Source: an uncultured Thalassotalea sp. (GTDB lineage: Bacteria > Pseudomonadota > Gammaproteobacteria > Enterobacterales > Alteromonadaceae). Taken from it: DNA of 59,021 nt. Positions 44,687-53,536 of the stretch are shown piece by piece. The stretch spans positions 1-59,021 of the forward strand of contig CANMZP010000027.1 in assembly GCA_947502355.1 (NCBI GenBank). Reading direction: 5' to 3'. Position numbers and translations under genes: made by a program. The notes under the pieces were generated by a model, which did no database searches, was not told where the DNA came from, and saw only the letters and a program-made list of their open reading frames with translations. Numbering within the stretch: position 1 is the first letter of the stretch; each line of letters begins with the position of its first letter.

Positions 44687-47521
44687 TTACTCGTGTTCAA
44701 AGCGCTGCCATTTACCGTCTTGCTGCGATATTTCATAAAACGGCCAGTAATGGCTGTCTAACCGCAGCGTGGTCACCTCAATATTATTATTAAAATCTTT
44801 GGTTTTCAGTAATACCGACTCACCATGTTGTTTGCCTTTTACCGCGTTAACAAAGTCACTGGTTGAGATGATCGCTTGGCCGTCAATTTCAACGATGCGG
44901 CGCATTGCATACACCGAATAACGAGTTGCAGGGGAGCCATAATTGTAACTGGCGACATAAATACCGTCGGGATCAATCCCCTTCACTTGAGCCGCACGAT
45001 GCGGTGCGTGCAAATATAAACCGGCCCAATGGAACACCTGACTAATGTCTTGCCCATACAATTGTGTGGTTTGAATGTTTTGCTCTATGACTTCGCCGCG
45101 ACGGGCAAAAGTTACTTTAACAAGTGGTGCTTGTGCCAACAACTCCACTTGTCTGAACGATGATACGGGCACATCGTTTACGGCCAATAAAATATCACCA
45201 CGCTTGAAGACGTCCTCGGATGGGGTATTTGCAACAATATTGTATATTGCCAAGACTTTTTGGTTATTAATGTCTTGCTTTAAAATAGCGTCTACCCAAG
45301 CACTGTCAACGCCTTGCTCAATGGCATTCACCGGGGCCAAATGGGTAAGACCAATCTCTAATGAGTAATAGTCTTTCTCGCCACTGGCCAGAGCCAATAA
45401 CTCGTTTACGTATTCTCCATGCAAACCAGCCCCAAGTGCGGCGCTGCCTTTTCCATTTTGATCGCTGTGTGCAAACGTTGCCCACATTGCCGCCACTTGC
45501 TGTTTGTCATTAATTAAGATGCCATCAATACCGTTGTTGGCATTAACCAAAAATATGCCCTGTAAGTTGCGTTCCAAATATTGCGGTACATTATAGTCAG
45601 GTAACCAAAGCTCTTGAATTAAATCAACATTCGTGCGTCGGTATTCAATAACGCCTTCATAATTAAGGCCCATTTGCACCACATCTTGTTCAATGGCTAA
45701 ACGTTCATCGGTAAAGTTTACCTGCGTAACTTCAACCCCTTTTATGTCTTCTACCGGATAAGACACTAGGGCCAAGTTATGCAATGGGTGAATATATTCT
45801 ACCTTGCCATTAACTTCTAGGCGGTTGGCGAACACCAGTTTTACATCCCCTAGCATCGAAATAGCGACGGTTCGGTCGACGACAACCCAACCTTTTTGGG
45901 CATCAACAATGACCCCGGTGCCATAACCTGATTTATTTCCCGCGCGTCCCTGTATGGAATACGGGCTAGTAAACTGCACCTGCACCAATGCTTTGCTTAT
46001 TTGTTGCATGTTTTGGGCGATACTAACCGTTGAGCTTGTTTGAGGTTTTTTATCCGCTTTAGGGTCGTCTTGACTGTTGTCGGCTGTGGTAGGCAATTGT
46101 TCGCAAGGCCAATAACCTAGCTCGTCATTTTTTTGACAAATTTGTTGCTCAAACCAACGGCGATTCACTTCGACCAAGGCGTAGCGACTATTAATCGGAT
46201 CTTTTAATCGCAAATAACGAACATGCAGTTTGCTGCCTGACGGGGTGCGTTGCAGCAATTGTTTAAGTTGTTCAATATCATTTAACGCAACCCCATTTAT
46301 TTCGGTGATAAGATCAAAATTATCAATACCCGACAAGCGCAAGGCAGATCCAGCGTAAGCCACATAAACACCATTAACGGTTCGGTTAAAATGGCGAGCT
46401 TGCTGATAAGACAAGTTGTGGAAAATGCTCGAATCAAACTCCAGATAAGCCGATGGTGTGATGTCATTTAAATCATCAACCTTAACGATTTTGCTCAGGC
46501 TTTCCCCACCTCGACTGATTTGCAGCGTTATGGTTTTGCCCACAGCAGCATTAAGGACATCTTCCATTTCATTAAAGCTGATCACATTTTTATCGTTAAC
46601 CGATAAAAGAATATCACCAACCGCCAAATGCTCTGCCGCCGACGACTCAGGGATAATCGACTCAATCACCATTAAGCCTTTTAAATCTGGGTATTGTGTG
46701 CGGTATTGGGTTTGTAGTGCTTCAGGCAGGCCTAAGCGGTTTAATTCGGCATAAGGGGTTTCAGCGTATGTGGCCTGAATGGTGCCACGTTTTATGGTTT
46801 CACCTAGCTGTATTTTTTCTAACGCCAATTTTACTCTATCTAATGGCAAAAAAAACGCATTGGCCGATTTAGACTGGCTACCGGCATTTAATGCCATCAC
46901 ATGGCCGAACACATCAATCACCGGCGAGCCCGACGAACCACCGGTTGACGCGGTGGCCGCTTGGATATAAAAGGTATTAAAGTCATTATACTTACCTTTA
47001 CCATATCTTGGTGCAGGACGGTCTAATCGGGAAATGGTGCCATCTAATATCGATAATTTTTGCCCCGCATCATTACCAATAATGCGAATTTCCTGACCAA
47101 CATGGGTTCGCTCTGGCTTTAAAGTAAATTGGTGCGGGTCAATATGTTTGATGTCAGCGGGTTGGTATGAATAAAAACCAAAGTCATGAACGGGGTCGAT
47201 ATAAAGCGGGGTGAGATCAATTTCTTCATTATTTACCAAGATGGCTTTGGCTGTTACCGGGCCAGGTGTAACCACATGCCGGTTGGTTAAAATGATGCCG
47301 CGTTTTTTATCGACGATAAAGCCCGTGGCATAGCTGCTGCGATTCCATTTACCATCAAAACTGATTGGCACATCCGTTTGAATACTCACAACCCCAGAGG
47401 ATACGCGTTTTACGGTGTCATTCCATTTACTCGGCTCTGGTGTTGTATTACACCCAACCACAACCAAAAAAACGGCACTTATTGGTACCCATTTGCCAAT
47501 TTTATTTAATAAAGACATCAT
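44687..47521 (-). CDS. Duplicated HtrA/Deg-like lipoprotein protease with one degenerate protease domain
   Basis: 944 residues with lipobox VVGC, so envelope-anchored. Layout: trypsin-like domain 1 (about 35-235), PDZ, PDZ, trypsin-like domain 2 (about 500-690), PDZ, PDZ. Domain 1 has the full triad H82 (TNRHVV), D113 (VHDFGF) and S197 (GGSSGSP). In domain 2 the equivalent positions read VDRTVA, LHNLAL and NNGIDGIL, so all three catalytic residues are lost, although the fold signature YGTGVIVD is kept. The arrangement resembles yeast Nma111 and plant Deg7, both double-HtrA proteins with a degenerate copy. It is likely an envelope quality-control protease in which the second half binds substrate or mediates assembly. 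Confidence 0.85.
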   Translation of the reverse strand: MMSLLNKIGKWVPISAVFLVVVGCNTTPEPSKWNDTVKRVSSGVVSIQTDVPISFDGKWNRSSYATGFIVDKKRGIILTNRHVVTPGPVTAKAILVNNEEIDLTPLYIDPVHDFGFYSYQPADIKHIDPHQFTLKPERTHVGQEIRIIGNDAGQKLSILDGTISRLDRPAPRYGKGKYNDFNTFYIQAATASTGGSSGSPVIDVFGHVMALNAGSQSKSANAFFLPLDRVKLALEKIQLGETIKRGTIQATYAETPYAELNRLGLPEALQTQYRTQYPDLKGLMVIESIIPESSAAEHLAVGDILLSVNDKNVISFNEMEDVLNAAVGKTITLQISRGGESLSKIVKVDDLNDITPSAYLEFDSSIFHNLSYQQARHFNRTVNGVYVAYAGSALRLSGIDNFDLITEINGVALNDIEQLKQLLQRTPSGSKLHVRYLRLKDPINSRYALVEVNRRWFEQQICQKNDELGYWPCEQLPTTADNSQDDPKADKKPQTSSTVSIAQNMQQISKALVQVQFTSPYSIQGRAGNKSGYGTGVIVDAQKGWVVVDRTVAISMLGDVKLVFANRLEVNGKVEYIHPLHNLALVSYPVEDIKGVEVTQVNFTDERLAIEQDVVQMGLNYEGVIEYRRTNVDLIQELWLPDYNVPQYLERNLQGIFLVNANNGIDGILINDKQQVAAMWATFAHSDQNGKGSAALGAGLHGEYVNELLALASGEKDYYSLEIGLTHLAPVNAIEQGVDSAWVDAILKQDINNQKVLAIYNIVANTPSEDVFKRGDILLAVNDVPVSSFRQVELLAQAPLVKVTFARRGEVIEQNIQTTQLYGQDISQVFHWAGLYLHAPHRAAQVKGIDPDGIYVASYNYGSPATRYSVYAMRRIVEIDGQAIISTSDFVNAVKGKQHGESVLLKTKDFNNNIEVTTLRLDSHYWPFYEISQQDGKWQRFEHE

Positions 47522-47760
47522 AATTCTTCTTATTTTTTAATCCGTTAGTTCTTAACCCATTAGTACCACACTACAAAACCTATAGGTTGAGTGCAACTGA
47601 CTCTCAAAATTATTATTGCAAGCAGGCCAAATTGCCCCTCTCAAAAATATTCAAATTGTTTAAGCAAAATCATATCTTATCTATGTCTCTACATTGACGA
47701 TGCACGGTTGCACCCTCTACAATATCGTCAATATTAATTTTAATAATTAAAAGGTCTCAT

Positions 47761-49440
47761 ATGGCATTGCCAGATAAGTTTATTTATTCAATGAACCGCG
47801 TTTCAAAAGTGGTTCCTCCAAAACGCACCATCCTTAAAGATATTTCATTGTCATTTTTCCCAGGCGCCAAAATTGGTGTGTTAGGTTTAAACGGTGCCGG
47901 TAAGTCCACCTTGCTACGCATTATGGCCGGTGTTGATAAAGAATTTGAAGGTGATGCAAAAGCATTAGCCGGTACTAAAATTGGTTACTTGCCACAAGAA
48001 CCACAACTGGATGAAGAAAAAACCGTTCGTGAATGTGTTGAAGAAGCGGTAAGCGAAGTGAAAAACGCCCTAGCCCGTCTTGATCAGGTTTACATGGAAT
48101 ATGCCGAAGAAGGCGCCGACTTTGATGCATTAGCCAAAGAGCAAGGCGAGCTGGAAGCTATCATTGAAACCCAAGACGGACATAATATTGATAATGTATT
48201 AGAACGTGCTGCCGATGCCCTTCGTTTACCAGAATGGGATCAAAAAGTGGCGGTACTTTCGGGTGGCGAACGTCGCCGTGTTGCCCTTTGTCGTTTATTA
48301 CTTGAAAAACCTGACATGCTATTACTGGATGAGCCGACTAACCACTTAGATGCTGAGTCTGTTGCTTGGTTAGAGCGCTTCTTACACGATTACACAGGTA
48401 CGGTTGTGGCAATCACCCATGATAGATACTTCCTTGATAATGTTGCTGGCTGGATTTTAGAGCTTGACCGTGGTGAAGGTATTCCATGGGAAGGTAACTA
48501 TTCGTCTTGGTTAGAGCAAAAAGATGCGCGTCTTGAACAGGAAAAACGTCAAGAAAACGCGTTAGCGAAAACCATTAAGCATGAGCTTGAGTGGGTACGT
48601 TCAAATCCGAAAGGTCGTCAAGCAAAATCGAAAGCGCGTATGGCTCGCTTTGAAGAGTTATCGAGTCAAGAGAACCAAAAACGTAACGAAACGAATGAGC
48701 TATACATTCCACCTGGACCACGTTTAGGTGATAAGGTTATCGACGTTGAACACCTGAAAAAATCGTACAATGACCGCGTCCTTATTGACGATTTAAGTTT
48801 CTCAATTCCAAAAGGTGCCATTGCAGGTATTATCGGCCCTAACGGTGCGGGTAAATCAACCTTATTTAAAATGCTGTCAGGAACCGAGCAACCTGACTCT
48901 GGTACGGTATCGGTTGGTGACACCGTGAAACTTGCCAGTGTTGATCAATTCCGTGATGACATGGGTGACAGCAACACGGTTTACCAAGAAATTTCAGAAG
49001 GTAATGAGCTAATTCAAATTGGCAACTACGAAATTCCGGCACGTGCTTACGTAAGTCGTTTTAACTTTAAAGGCACTGATCAGCAAAAAGTAATTGGTCA
49101 ACTTTCTGGTGGTGAGCGTAACCGCGTACATTTAGCCAAGTTAGTTAAAACGGGCGGTAACGTCATTTTACTCGATGAGCCAACCAACGATTTGGACATT
49201 GAAACCTTGCGTGCATTAGAAGAAGCCATTTTGGAATTCCCAGGTTGTGCCATGGTCATTTCGCATGACCGTTGGTTCCTTGACCGTATTGCCACGCACA
49301 TCATTGATTACCGTGATGAAGGTGAAGTGAATTTCTTTGAAGGTAACTTTACCGAATACGAAGAATGGTTGAAGAAAACGTTTGGCCCTGCCGCTGCTGA
49401 GCCACACCGCATTAAGTACAAACGTATTACTGCGCAGTAA
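47761..49440 (+). CDS. ettA: Energy-dependent translational throttle protein EttA
   Basis: 559 residues, ABC-F family. The N-terminus FIYSMNRVSKVVPPKR is diagnostic for EttA. There are two ABC domains, each with Walker A (GLNGAGKST, GPNGAGKST) and signature (LSGGERRRVAL, LSGGERNRVHL), an arm insertion in the first domain and the linker in between. EttA binds the ribosomal E site and gates entry into elongation according to ADP/ATP ratio. It has no transmembrane segments. AAGG lies 9 bp before ATG. It is monocistronic, with its own terminator. Confidence 0.96.
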   Translation: MALPDKFIYSMNRVSKVVPPKRTILKDISLSFFPGAKIGVLGLNGAGKSTLLRIMAGVDKEFEGDAKALAGTKIGYLPQEPQLDEEKTVRECVEEAVSEVKNALARLDQVYMEYAEEGADFDALAKEQGELEAIIETQDGHNIDNVLERAADALRLPEWDQKVAVLSGGERRRVALCRLLLEKPDMLLLDEPTNHLDAESVAWLERFLHDYTGTVVAITHDRYFLDNVAGWILELDRGEGIPWEGNYSSWLEQKDARLEQEKRQENALAKTIKHELEWVRSNPKGRQAKSKARMARFEELSSQENQKRNETNELYIPPGPRLGDKVIDVEHLKKSYNDRVLIDDLSFSIPKGAIAGIIGPNGAGKSTLFKMLSGTEQPDSGTVSVGDTVKLASVDQFRDDMGDSNTVYQEISEGNELIQIGNYEIPARAYVSRFNFKGTDQQKVIGQLSGGERNRVHLAKLVKTGGNVILLDEPTNDLDIETLRALEEAILEFPGCAMVISHDRWFLDRIATHIIDYRDEGEVNFFEGNFTEYEEWLKKTFGPAAAEPHRIKYKRITAQ

Positions 49441-49464
49441 AAAAATTGAGTTAAGATAATATTC

Positions 49465-49500
49465 AAAACGCCGCGACTTTTATATCGCGGCGTTTTTTTA
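49465..49500 (+). terminator. Rho-independent terminator of ettA
   Basis: AACGCCGCGA and TCGCGGCGTT form a 10-bp GC-rich stem around a short loop, followed by seven T residues, 25 bp after the ettA stop. Confidence 0.93.
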
Positions 49501-49767
49501 TGTCTTTAAACGGGGAATATCGTCAGGAAATTTCGCTTATTTCAATAATATCTATCGTCGAGATTTAATTTTTTGGGGTGGATAAAAGCCAGAACCATTA
49601 TTAGTAGCCCTATCTAATTTGAGGGTACCAGAAAACTCAACAATTACTGTTATAATTGCAATACCTGTATTGTTATTTGGTTTATTGGTTCATGTATGAA
49701 ATTTTTGTCTACAACAATGATAAATGAACGACTGATTCTAACAATCTTTCCTTTCAAATCTATAATA

Positions 49768-49797
49768 TTGCCAATATCTGCCAATATCTGTCATAAT
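49768..49797 (+). promoter_or_regulatory. Probable parDE promoter with tandem operator-like repeat
   Basis: TTGCCA (49768-49773) and CATAAT (49792-49797) are 18 bp apart. The spacer overlaps two tandem CCAATATCTG copies (49771-49780, 49781-49790), a likely ParD operator since ParD represses its own promoter. The rest of 49501-49815 shows nothing else. Confidence 0.55.
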
Positions 49798-49827
49798 TTA
49801 CTAGAATAGTAAAGTTTGGGAACAATT

Positions 49828-50052
49828 ATGGGAACACTAAATATTTCTATCCCTGATGAGATGAGAACTTGGATAGATAACCAGGTTGAATCAGGCCGAT
49901 ATGCTAATGCAAGTGATTATATTAGAGATCTTATCCGTCACAACCAAAGTGAAAAAGATGCTATCCGAATGGCTCTTGTCGAAGGTGAATTGAGCGGTGA
50001 AAGTGATTTAACCGTTTTGGACATCATTGCAAAACAAAAATCCAAGAAGTAA
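49828..50052 (+). CDS. parD: ParD-family antitoxin (ribbon-helix-helix)
   Basis: 74 residues from ATG 49828; an upstream in-frame TTG at 49816 is rejected. The N-terminal ribbon-helix-helix is clear: TLNISIPDEMRTWIDNQVESG followed by YANASDYIRDLIR, given here in two parts. The C-terminal tail is charged and probably disordered until it wraps the toxin. It binds the operator upstream and neutralises ParE. The stop is 2 bp before the parE start codon. Confidence 0.92.
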   Translation: MGTLNISIPDEMRTWIDNQVESGRYANASDYIRDLIRHNQSEKDAIRMALVEGELSGESDLTVLDIIAKQKSKK

Positions 50053-50054
50053 AC

Positions 50055-50351
50055 ATGAATAAGTATACTTTATCTAAAAAGGCTCAAACGGATTTAGAAA
50101 AAATATTCCAATATACATCAATAGAATTCGGAGAATTGCAAGCCGAAAGTTACTTAATTGGAATACATGATTGCCTTGAATTACTTACTAATGAGCCAAA
50201 TATCGCGCAAGATGTAAGTGACATACGAATAGGGTATTGCAGATATATTTTTCGTAAGCATAGTATTTTTTTCAAACGAAGAAAAAAAGATATATTCATC
50301 GTTAGAGTGCTTAATCAACAAATGAAAGTTGAGCTACATTTGAGTAGTTAG
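50055..50351 (+). CDS. parE: ParE-family toxin (RelE/ParE superfamily)
   Basis: 98 residues. Family signature: YTLSKKAQTDLEKIFQYT at the start, DIRIGYCRYIFRKHSIFF in the middle and the terminal strand DIFIVRVLNQQM. Typical ParE toxins inhibit DNA gyrase; other members act on ribosomes, so the exact target is inferred. The gene pair is AT-rich relative to ettA and lies in an otherwise gene-poor stretch, consistent with an acquired module. The following 50352-50545 region has no gene. Confidence 0.92.
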   Translation: MNKYTLSKKAQTDLEKIFQYTSIEFGELQAESYLIGIHDCLELLTNEPNIAQDVSDIRIGYCRYIFRKHSIFFKRRKKDIFIVRVLNQQMKVELHLSS

Positions 50352-50545
50352 AGGCTTTACCTCAACGGCCTTAGTTTCTCCCCTGATCTTGCCCCATAAA
50401 TATGGACAGATTCAATAAATTTAGGGAAATACTAAAGCTTTCTTTAGATCCTATCGTCTCGTCTGTGGCACAAGGAAATGCTGCGTTGTAGGGGTTACTC
50501 TAGCCTAACTGATTAAACGGTCAGCTAAGGTTTGAACCGCTAAAA

Positions 50546-50914
50546 TTAATCCATAAACTCGAAAGTATCGATGGCCTTGCGGGCTTCGGCTATGGTGCAA
50601 TTGGCCAGTATGACTAATTCGTTAACGCTAATTTGTGGGTTACGTTTTACTAGGCTAATTAATTCACTTTGCGTGAAGTTGCCACGGTGCTTTTCCAGCA
50701 GCGGTACAAGCCATTGCCACGTCGCTTCTTCTGAGTTTTGCACGCGCGTAATAATATCCGACATTTGTTCTCGGGTTGCCGATAAGCGCCAGTTGCGCGA
50801 ACGCCCAATACGACTAAGCTCGCAGCCAGACTCTCGAACGAGTTGCTTTAACTCAAATGCCCGCATTGCTCGACGCAAAAAAGAAGGTAATAAAATATGA
50901 CAAAGGCTAGCCAC
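50546..50914 (-). CDS. Small conserved protein (labelled ribosome recycling factor family in some annotations)
   Basis: About 122 residues from GTG 50914, chosen because GAGAG lies 5 bp upstream; the frame is open to TTG 50926. The N-terminal motif LCHILLPSFLRRA...GCELSRIGRSRNWRL is recalled from Vibrio and Shewanella proteins given this label, but there is no visible similarity to true ribosome recycling factor. The C-terminal half has a helix-turn-helix-like look (QISVNELVILANCTIAEARKAID). It may bind nucleic acid. The function is unknown, and it stands alone on its transcript. Confidence 0.6.
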   Translation of the reverse strand: MASLCHILLPSFLRRAMRAFELKQLVRESGCELSRIGRSRNWRLSATREQMSDIITRVQNSEEATWQWLVPLLEKHRGNFTQSELISLVKRNPQISVNELVILANCTIAEARKAIDTFEFMD

Positions 50915-51098
50915 GTTCACTCTCAACTTTAATTCAAAAAGAAAACCAAAAGATTATTATACCCATGTAGGTGAGGTTGGAAAGTAATCTAGGTCAAAAA
51001 ATACAGATGTTTAAAGGGGATGCGAGAATGCCCGGACTATCAGGCCAATTTACTTGGTTTAAGCGAATGCCTTTGAGGTCTTTGTTTGAGGTCTTTGT

Positions 51099-51695
51099 TT
51101 AAAGCGTCACCAGCAGAGTTAACGACATTAAAGCAAACAATAAGAATAAAGCAGCGCTGATTTTATTCAACCAAGCACCTTGTAGTTTGCTTAACCATTT
51201 AGCGCCTGCAAACACCCCAATCCCCGTAGTCGCCATTAACGCTAAACTGGCACTTAACCAAGTTAGAAAAGGCGGTTGGGTAGCCCCTAAAGTCGCTACC
51301 GCGAGCTGTGTTTTATCCCCTAACTCGGCCACAAAAATCAGTAAAAAAGCACTGACAAAAATGCTTTTTGACGCGTTAACTGTGCCCTCTTCTTCTTCGT
51401 CATCTTCGGCTCGCCATGCTTGCACCGCAAACACAAAAAACAAGAAAGCCGCCAACCCGGCAATGAACTTCATGGGAAGGACAGAGGCTAAAGACGCACC
51501 AAATAATACAGCTAATAAATTTAACAGCATAAAGGCGAGAATGGCTCCGAAGAATACCGGTTTTGCGCGACGTTTTGCGGCTAACGACATACAAACGATT
51601 TGGCTTTTATCCCCCATTTCGGCAATAAAAACCAGTAAAAACGTTAATAAAGAAGTCGAAAACACGCTCGCTAAAGAGCTTGGTAAATCAAACAT
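51099..51695 (-). CDS. TMEM165/GDT1 family cation transporter
   Basis: 198 residues, six transmembrane segments in two halves. Each half carries the diagnostic motif E-x-G-D-K-[ST]: EMGDKSQ near residue 26 and ELGDKTQ near 125. An acidic loop of Glu and Asp (DDEEEEG) lies between them. Bacterial members such as Vibrio MneA export manganese, and eukaryotic ones exchange Mn or Ca. No yybP-ykoY manganese riboswitch is visible upstream, where only 64 bp separate it from the ferredoxin gene on the same strand. Confidence 0.92.
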   Translation of the reverse strand: MFDLPSSLASVFSTSLLTFLLVFIAEMGDKSQIVCMSLAAKRRAKPVFFGAILAFMLLNLLAVLFGASLASVLPMKFIAGLAAFLFFVFAVQAWRAEDDEEEEGTVNASKSIFVSAFLLIFVAELGDKTQLAVATLGATQPPFLTWLSASLALMATTGIGVFAGAKWLSKLQGAWLNKISAALFLLFALMSLTLLVTL

Positions 51696-51759
51696 GGGTT
51701 CTTTCTGACCATACTAGACATGGAATATGAGGAAATTAATAAATGAAAAATTGGGGACG

Positions 51760-52020
51760 TTATTCTTCGCCAGGAATGCCGTGCATTTCGAAACACTTAA
51801 CCAGTAAGTCTTCTTCACTTTCTACACGGTCAGGATCCGGTTTAATGCAATCTATCGGGCAGGCAATCACGCACTGAGGTTTGTCATAATGACCAACACA
51901 CTCGGTACACTTATCGGGGTCGATTTCATAGATTTCTTCTCCCAATGTTATTGCTACATTTGGACACTCCGGATCGCACATATCACAATTGATGCAAGTG
52001 TCTAAAATTTTTAATGCCAT
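51760..52020 (-). CDS. yfhL: YfhL-type 2[4Fe-4S] ferredoxin
   Basis: 86 residues. There are two ferredoxin cluster motifs: CINCDMCDPECP near residue 10 and CTECVGHYDKPQCVIACP near residue 38, the second with the enlarged Cys spacing typical of the Alvin/YfhL-type ferredoxins. The C-terminal tail is acidic. It is an electron carrier of uncertain partner. It is transcribed ahead of the TMEM165-family gene (64-bp gap), possibly together. Confidence 0.93.
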   Translation of the reverse strand: MALKILDTCINCDMCDPECPNVAITLGEEIYEIDPDKCTECVGHYDKPQCVIACPIDCIKPDPDRVESEEDLLVKCFEMHGIPGEE

Positions 52021-52264
52021 TAAATTACCTGTTCCTACGAATTAAATCATTTTGCCTTAAACGCAAAGCTTAAGGTGTTCACAGGGTATATACGTTCGAT
52101 ACCTTGCAGGGGCGCAATTATAACAAGGATTTTTGCATTTAGTTGTATGTTTTTTGCTCTTTTGGTAAAAAAGCCTACAATAATGAAACTAAAGTGTTTA
52201 CCTTTTCGACTTTTCTCGTAGAATGACCAGTAAGATTTAAATTAACTGATGAAGTGTGGGTTTT

Positions 52265-53284
52265 ATGAAAGAGTTCTTTTCCGTTCATAATGGTTGGTTA
52301 ATTCCGTGTGTTCGCGCCATGCAAGCCAACGGCATAGATCCTGACCAAATGTTAGCCGATTGCCAAATACCGCCTCAGGATTTTAAAGATCCAGAATCAC
52401 GTATATCGGCAGATAGGATGGCGCAAGTCATTGAACATTGTAATCAATTGCTTAATCGCCACGATTTTGCCATTGAAGTCGCCAAACAATTTCATCCAAA
52501 TATGTTTCATGCGTTGGGCTATTCAATGCTAAGCTCAAACACGTTAAAAGACGCCTTTTTACGTGCTTCTCGTTATAAAAAAGTGGTTTCTAATACCTGC
52601 CTGCTCAATGTTAAGGAAAATAGCGAAACCTTAGAGCTCAACGTCGATGTGTTTCTCTACCCAGATTCAAAGCGTCCAATCGTTAATGCGCAAAGTTTGT
52701 TGGCTTTTATGGGCACGTTATTACAATTTGCCCGCGAAGCACTCAATAAACCCTACTCACCGCTAAGAATATACGTTAATCGCAGCAAACCCCATTTTGA
52801 TGACAGCCCTTTTCGTGAATTTTTTGGCTGCGAACTAATATACGACAGCGATAAATTTGCGATGGAATTTGATTTAGCGACCATGAATAAGCCGTTGATG
52901 GGCAGTAACCCGCTTTTAACGCAAAGCCATGAAAAATTGATTGAAGAGTATATTTTACGCCTAGATAAAAGTGACATTGTGCAATTGGTGACACATGAAA
53001 TTAAAACCGTGATTTCCTTAGGCACACCTTCGCAAACGGACGTGGCAAAAAACATTGGCATGAGCTTGCGTAGCTTGCAACGCAAACTCAATGATAAACA
53101 CACCAACTTCAGACAGGTGCTAGAAGACACTCGGCGCACTCTGGCGCTAGATTATATAAGTCAACACCATTTAACCTACAGTGAAATTGGCTACTTAGTG
53201 GGTTTCTCAAGCATCAGTAATTTTAATCGCGCTTTTAAACGTTGGACCCAATGTACACCTAGCGAATATCGCAGTCAGCACTAA
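52265..53284 (+). CDS. AraC-family transcriptional regulator (Arabinose_bd N-terminal domain)
   Basis: About 339 residues from ATG 52265; a GTG at 52256 in the same frame is also possible. Residues 1-200 form the PF12625-type ligand-binding domain found in OruR/ArgR-like AraC regulators (PNMFHALGYSMLSSNTLKDA). The C-terminus has two helix-turn-helix motifs, DVAKNIGMSLRSLQRKL and YSEIGYLVGFSSISNFNRAFKRW, ending PSEYRSQH. It lies upstream of, and on the same strand as, the aldehyde dehydrogenase and acyl-CoA ligase, separated by a terminator. It may regulate that pathway in response to a fatty aldehyde, alcohol or acid; this is inferred from position. Confidence 0.9.
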   Translation: MKEFFSVHNGWLIPCVRAMQANGIDPDQMLADCQIPPQDFKDPESRISADRMAQVIEHCNQLLNRHDFAIEVAKQFHPNMFHALGYSMLSSNTLKDAFLRASRYKKVVSNTCLLNVKENSETLELNVDVFLYPDSKRPIVNAQSLLAFMGTLLQFAREALNKPYSPLRIYVNRSKPHFDDSPFREFFGCELIYDSDKFAMEFDLATMNKPLMGSNPLLTQSHEKLIEEYILRLDKSDIVQLVTHEIKTVISLGTPSQTDVAKNIGMSLRSLQRKLNDKHTNFRQVLEDTRRTLALDYISQHHLTYSEIGYLVGFSSISNFNRAFKRWTQCTPSEYRSQH

Positions 53285-53316
53285 TTTTATCCAACAAATC
53301 CCCGCTATCCTTCTCA

Positions 53317-53343
53317 AACGCCGCTTAATAGCGGCGTTTTATT
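53317..53343 (+). terminator. Rho-independent terminator of the AraC-family gene
   Basis: AACGCCGCT and AGCGGCGTT pair around TAAT, followed by TTATT, 33 bp after the stop codon. Confidence 0.85.
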
Positions 53344-53536
53344 GAACCTATCTTTTTTATGAACTTTTTATTTGAAATGTTAATCTGATGATAATGGATT
53401 GGCGTATCTAAATTATTGCTTTTAGCCTAATTGCTCCATAATAAACTCATTACAACTGTATTAACTATGTTGTCTATGCGCAGATACGAAATGCATTTGA
53501 TATAAACCTAGCTATTAACAAAAGGATTAAACCGGC

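Noticed and set aside
50352-50545. Insertion-sequence remnant after parE
   Set aside because: The stretch looks like decayed sequence, but no inverted-repeat ends or transposase fragment could be identified with confidence.
50546-50914. True ribosome recycling factor
   Set aside because: The length and sequence do not match Frr. The label is recalled only from database names of similar small proteins.
51696-51759. Manganese (yybP-ykoY) riboswitch ahead of the TMEM165-family gene
   Set aside because: Only 64 bp are available and no conserved core or stem pattern is visible.
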